The notes under the pieces: model-generated
Seen by the model: only the letters and a program-made list of their open reading frames with translations
What the model was told of the DNA's origin: nothing
The model's database searches: none
Assembly: GCA_009929375.1 (NCBI GenBank)
Contig: SAAO01000021.1
Location: 1 to 64,000 of the forward strand
Direction of reading: 5' to 3'
Origin: Bacteroidia bacterium
GTDB lineage: Bacteria; Bacteroidota; Bacteroidia; Bacteroidales; Paludibacteraceae
Length of the DNA: 64,000 bases
Shown: positions 60,661 through 64,000 of the stretch, piece by piece
How the letters are laid out: the number at the start of each line of letters is the position of its first letter
Numbering within the stretch: position 1 is the first letter of the stretch
Program-made: the position numbers and the translations under genes

Positions 60661-60682
60661 CCCCCTTTTGGGGGTTAGGGGG
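60661..60682. repeat. 22-bp GC palindrome, copy 10 (before the SorE-like gene)
   Basis: CCCCCTTTTGGGGG then TTAGGGGG, 11 bases before the next start codon, inverse to copy 9. Confidence 0.85.
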
Positions 60683-60693
60683 CAGATTTATAT

Positions 60694-61968
60694 ATGAAAA
60701 CAACAGCAATCCGTTTATATGGCAAAAAAGATCTTCGGATGGAGACTTTTGAATTGCCCCAAATTAAAGATGATGAGATTCTTGCAAAAGTAGTTTCTGA
60801 CTCCCTGTGTATGTCTTCGTACAAGGCTTCGACCCAGGCTACCGACCATAAACGAATTCCCAACGATATTGCCGAAAATCCGATTATCATTGGACATGAG
60901 TTTGCAGGCGAACTTGTGGAAGTGGGAGCAAAGTGGGCGCATAAATTCAAAGCCGGCGATAAATTTTCCATTCAACCTGCACTTTATTACGAAGATGGTC
61001 CTGTCGGTGTGCTGAGTGCGCCGGGCTACAGCTATCGTTATATTGGCGGCGATGCAACCTACGTGATTATTCCGAAAGAGGTGATGGAGAAAAACTGTCT
61101 TTTGGCCTATCATGGCGAAGGATTTTATCCCGCATCGCTGGCTGAGCCGCTATCGTGTGTGATTGGGGCTATGCATGCAAACTACCACACGACACCTGGA
61201 AGTTATGTGCACAAAATGGAAATTGTGGCTGGTGGTAAAATGGCCATCCTGGCAGGCGTAGGACCTATGGGACTGGCTGCCATCAACTATGTGCTTAGTC
61301 GCAACGATCGCAAACCGTCACTTTTGGTGGTGACTGATGTGGATCAGACGCGTCTCGACAGAGCTGCCACTTACTTTACTGTGGAGCAGGCCGCTGCACG
61401 TGGAATTGAACTGAAGTATGTAAATACCGGAAAAATGCAAAATCCGGTGGATGAACTTAAAGCAATTAGTGATGGAACAGGTTTCGATGATGTGTTTGTA
61501 TTTGCTCCTGTAAAACCCGTTGTGGAGCAGGGCGATGCAATTCTGGCTTTTGATGGCTGTCTCAACTTTTTTGCTGGTCCCGGCGATCCGGCTTTTAGCG
61601 CAAACATGAATTTTTACAACGTTCATTATGCATACACGCACATTGTGGGCACCAGTGGTGGCAATACCGACGATATGGTGGAGGCACTTGAGTTAATGTC
61701 CGGGGGATTAGATCCTGCAGCTTTGGTAACGCACATTGGCGGACTCGATGCTGTAATTGAAGCGACTAATCATCTGCCTGAAATACCCGGAGGAAAAAAA
61801 CTGATTTATACACATCTCCGAATGCCGTTGACAGCCATTTCCGATTTTGCAAAACTTGGTGAAACTAAGGCCGTTTTCAAAACATTAGCCGGAATTTGCG
61901 ATAAAAACTTAGGTTTGTGGAGTGTGGAAGCGGAATCGTATTTGCTGGCGAACGCAGATAAACTCTGA
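60694..61968 (+). CDS. Zinc-type alcohol dehydrogenase, L-sorbose-1-phosphate reductase-like
   Basis: Medium-chain dehydrogenase. Catalytic-zinc residues C39 (SDSLCMSS) and H68-E69 (IIGHEFAGE) are present, but the four-cysteine structural-zinc lobe is missing. The nucleotide fold is ILAGVGPMGLAAINYVL. The length (424) and features such as the long loop GPVGVLSAPGYSYRYIGGDATY fit the SorE branch that interconverts ketose and alditol phosphates. It follows the aldolase/SDR gene and ends at a terminator, so it probably prepares or drains a sugar phosphate of the same pathway. Confidence 0.85.
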   Translation: MKTTAIRLYGKKDLRMETFELPQIKDDEILAKVVSDSLCMSSYKASTQATDHKRIPNDIAENPIIIGHEFAGELVEVGAKWAHKFKAGDKFSIQPALYYEDGPVGVLSAPGYSYRYIGGDATYVIIPKEVMEKNCLLAYHGEGFYPASLAEPLSCVIGAMHANYHTTPGSYVHKMEIVAGGKMAILAGVGPMGLAAINYVLSRNDRKPSLLVVTDVDQTRLDRAATYFTVEQAAARGIELKYVNTGKMQNPVDELKAISDGTGFDDVFVFAPVKPVVEQGDAILAFDGCLNFFAGPGDPAFSANMNFYNVHYAYTHIVGTSGGNTDDMVEALELMSGGLDPAALVTHIGGLDAVIEATNHLPEIPGGKKLIYTHLRMPLTAISDFAKLGETKAVFKTLAGICDKNLGLWSVEAESYLLANADKL

Positions 61969-61993
61969 TTTCGTTTTTAAGAAAAAATTTTCT

Positions 61994-62029
61994 GAGGATT
62001 ATTCGTGCTACGGATAATCCTCTTTTTTT
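61994..62029 (+). terminator. Terminator after the SorE-like gene
   Basis: GAGGATTAT/ATAATCCTC stem (61994-62002 with 62014-62022, extended by three inner pairs) and TTTTTTT. The class II aldolase downstream would then need its own promoter; the spacer 62030-62194 is AT-rich without a clear TAnnTTTG box. Confidence 0.85.
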
Positions 62030-62194
62030 ACCAAAATATATAACTTTTGTGTCATTATTAGAACAGCTTTCCGAATTGTTTAGACTAATTTTGCAGCATT
62101 ATTCTGTTAATCCTTCCCGAATCTGTTTCTTCTTGATAAAATCACGATATTTGTAATGTGATAAGACTTACAATCTTTATTAAATAAATTAGAA

Positions 62195-63493
62195 ATGAAA
62201 CAATTAGATGTGAATTTCATGCATCCGGTCGAACAGATCAATGTGATTATCGGACGGATTTATAAAAGTGGAATGACCACCACTTCGGGTGGAAATATTT
62301 CCATTAAAGATGAAAATGGTGATATATGGATCACACCTTCGGGTGTGGATAAAGGTTCATTGACTGTGAAAGATATTGTTTGTGTGAAAAAGGACGGAAC
62401 TATTGAGGGACTTCATAAGCCCTCGTCGGAATATCCTTTTCACAAAGCTATTTTCGAAGCACGTCCCGAGTTGAAAGCTGTCATTCATGCGCATCCGCCA
62501 GCATTGGTCGCTTTTAGTATTGCCCGTCAGGTACCCGATACGAGTATTGTTCCTCAGGCACGAAACATCTGTGGCGAAATAGGTTTTGCACCTTATGGCT
62601 GTCCCGGAAGTGAAGATTTGGGTCGAAAAATTGCAGCTGAATTTAAAAATAAAAAGTACAAAGCTGTGATTATGGAAAATCACGGTGTGGTGTTGGGTGG
62701 AACCGACATGATGGATGCCTATCAGCGTTTCGAAACACTGGAGTTTTGCTGTCGTACAATTGTGAATGCCGGTCGTGTCGGAAAAATCCATACGCTTACC
62801 GATGAACAAATCTCGAAATATGTACACAATTTTCCAAAGAATATCACGCCTTTTATGGATGTGGATTATCCTTCGGATGAGCGGGCTATCCGCACTGATA
62901 TGGTGAATATTATTCGTCGTGCATGTAATCAGGGATTGATGATTTCAACCTATGGCACAGTTTCAGTTCGCTGGCGCGAAAACGATTTTCTGATCACTCC
63001 GCGCGATGTGGCTCGTTGGGATATTCTGCCCGAAGATATTGTGCAGATAAAGAATGGTATGGCTGAAGCAGGAAAAACCCCAAGCCGTTCTGTGGCTCTG
63101 CACCACCGTATTTACCAGTTGAATCCGCATATCAATTCTATTATCACTACTCAGTCGACCAATCTTATGGCGCATGCGGTAAGTCATCAGAAGTTTGATG
63201 TGCGCACCATTCCCGAAAGCTGGATTTTCCTGCAGGATGTGCCTTCTATTCCTTTCGAAACTCTGCATAACAGCGCAGAGGAAATTGCTCAAATGTTTTC
63301 AAAAAACCGTGTGGTGATTGTGGAAAACGATTCGGTTATTGTAACCGGTAATAAGTTGATCAACACTTTCGATTATCTCGAAGTGGCTGAGTTTTCGGCA
63401 AATTCACTGGTGATGGCTTCATCGGTTGGTCCTCTTCAGCCTATGGGCGACAAGGAAATTGATGAGCTGCGGATAGCATTTAATGTGAAATAA
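62195..63493 (+). CDS. Tandem-domain class II aldolase/adducin protein
   Basis: Two class II aldolase domains in a row. The first (about 8-215) is complete: phosphate loop TSGGNIS, ITPSG, E79 in PSSEYPFH, zinc ligands H98 and H100 (VIHAHPP) and H163 (ENHGVVLG). The second (about 228-425) keeps the fold (STYGTVSVRW, LITPRD) but the HxH is replaced by TTQ, the third His by Asp (VENDSV), and the Glu by Ser/Val, so it should be inactive. It may act as a partner or regulatory half. Substrates would be small sugar phosphates (fuculose- or ribulose-type). Confidence 0.88.
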   Translation: MKQLDVNFMHPVEQINVIIGRIYKSGMTTTSGGNISIKDENGDIWITPSGVDKGSLTVKDIVCVKKDGTIEGLHKPSSEYPFHKAIFEARPELKAVIHAHPPALVAFSIARQVPDTSIVPQARNICGEIGFAPYGCPGSEDLGRKIAAEFKNKKYKAVIMENHGVVLGGTDMMDAYQRFETLEFCCRTIVNAGRVGKIHTLTDEQISKYVHNFPKNITPFMDVDYPSDERAIRTDMVNIIRRACNQGLMISTYGTVSVRWRENDFLITPRDVARWDILPEDIVQIKNGMAEAGKTPSRSVALHHRIYQLNPHINSIITTQSTNLMAHAVSHQKFDVRTIPESWIFLQDVPSIPFETLHNSAEEIAQMFSKNRVVIVENDSVIVTGNKLINTFDYLEVAEFSANSLVMASSVGPLQPMGDKEIDELRIAFNVK

Positions 63494-63525
63494 ACTGATT
63501 GTAATTATACTTTTCTGAAAATTTA

Positions 63526-63564
63526 ATGCGCAGGATTCCTTTATGGAGTTCTGTGCATTTTTTT
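63526..63564 (+). terminator. Terminator of the tandem aldolase gene
   Basis: A 14-bp stem with three G-U pairs (63526-63539 with 63545-63558), a 5-base loop and a TTTTTT tail, 32 bp past the stop. Confidence 0.82.
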
Positions 63565-63795
63565 ATCTAAATCCGTTAAGGTAGTTAATTATGTATTTCT
63601 AACACAGTAGAACACATAGAAATTATTGAAGAAAAAGACTTAGTTCACATAGCAAAAGTATCTGACGATACTTTTATCATTCTGAAATTATCCCGTTATT
63701 CGGGATAATCCTATGTGTTCTTAGTCTTTTCTATTGTTTTCAAAACTACTGTGTGCTATGTGATGAAAACTTATCAATAATTGTTATCGGTTACT

Positions 63796-63803
63796 TATCT
63801 TTG
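63796..63803 (+). promoter_or_regulatory. Candidate -7 box before the HD-domain gene
   Basis: TATCTTTG fits TAnnTTTG and ends only 5 bases before the ATG. If it is used, the message would be leaderless or nearly so. Confidence 0.4.
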
Positions 63804-63807
63804 TATT

Positions 63808-64000
63808 ATGGAACAAAACAATATTATTGCACTGACTGAAAATTTTGTGCGCGAAACGTTAAAAGGAGCGGAGGGAGGTCACGACTGGTTTCACATTGAG
63901 CGTGTGTGGAAACTAGCCAAACGAATTGCTGTGGCCGAAAACGCAGATTTACTGGTGGTGGAACTGGCTGCTTTGCTTCACGATATTGCTGATGCGAAAT
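63808..64000 (+). CDS. HD-domain phosphohydrolase, 5' part
   Basis: The first 64 codons are seen: MEQNNIIALTENFVRETLKG, then GGHDWFHIERVWKLAKRIA and ELAALLHDIADAK. The HDW...HIERV and the LLHDIADAK are the metal motifs of the HD family of the YedJ/YpgQ kind. The rest lies outside the window, so neither substrate nor length can be judged. Confidence 0.85.
   Translation, partial: MEQNNIIALTENFVRETLKGAEGGHDWFHIERVWKLAKRIAVAENADLLVVELAALLHDIADAK

Larger units (their letters stand above)
63494..63807. other. Repeat-rich spacer before the HD-domain gene
   Basis: Holds a terminator (63526-63564) and nested palindromes: AAAAGTATC/GATACTTTT (63655-63675) and ATTATCCCG with its inverse (63689-63711), set among ACACATAG/CTATGTGT-type words (63600-63770). 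No ORF or known RNA is recognised. Confidence 0.6.

Overview
The window reads as chromosomal DNA of a Bacteroidota bacterium, most likely of the Bacteroidales or a close relative. The signs are TAnnTTTG (-7) and TTTG (-33) promoter boxes in place of -10/-35, almost no Shine-Dalgarno sequences, a type IX secretion (T9SS) sorting domain on an exported glycanase, a complex I operon with nuoCD fused and nuoEFG absent, a PPi-dependent phosphofructokinase, and many SPII lipoproteins and beta-barrel proteins. No species can be named from what is visible.

Layout. 0-0.1 kb: 3' end of a 5S rRNA, so an rRNA operon lies just outside. 0.3-5.9 kb: two exported serine-type sulfatases and a convergent T9SS-targeted GH16 glycanase. 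6.1-8.1 kb: a purine permease paired with a DUF5020 outer-membrane protein. 8.3-12.3 kb: an MBOAT acyltransferase coupled to two SGNH hydrolases, a surface O-acetylation unit. 12.3-14.5 kb: nitroreductase and aldehyde dehydrogenase. 14.8-19.9 kb: TetR regulator, MMPL/RND transporter, LolA-like carrier and beta-barrel, which look like one trans-envelope export system with TetR operator candidates. 20.0-22.6 kb: a probable MITE, an exported alpha/beta hydrolase and three lipoproteins of unknown role. 22.8-25.9 kb: cold-shock type RNA helicase and TerC. 25.9-36.4 kb: ten-gene nuo operon. 36.9-43.8 kb: PPi-PFK, membrane AraC regulator, epimerase, DUF2141, barrel protein, YaaA, RsmE. 43.9-50.6 kb: housekeeping genes (folD, ffh, fabH, rpmF, yceD, a histidine kinase, era). 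50.8-63.5 kb: FadR-type regulator divergent from a lipoate-dependent 2-oxoacid dehydrogenase (E2, E3, fused E1), followed by a PHP protein, a bifunctional aldolase/SDR, a SorE-like dehydrogenase and a tandem class II aldolase. 63.8 kb to the end: start of an HD-domain protein.

The 50.8-63.5 kb cluster is the best candidate for an undescribed pathway. Its parts suggest aldol cleavage of a (deoxy)sugar phosphate, oxidation of the released aldehyde, and oxidative decarboxylation of a 2-oxoacid to an acyl-CoA. No kinase, isomerase or transporter is present to fix the substrate.

A second notable feature is a family of 22-bp GC-rich palindromes (core CCCCCTAACCCCCT, then GGGGG). At least ten copies lie in the window, mostly at 54.5-60.7 kb, often as inverted pairs around gene borders. 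Several are translated: three in-frame inserts in the aldolase/SDR, one at the FolD N-terminus, and ones that form the C-termini of the lipoamide dehydrogenase and the PHP protein.

All calls come from reading sequence and motifs by eye. No database search, alignment or folding program was run.
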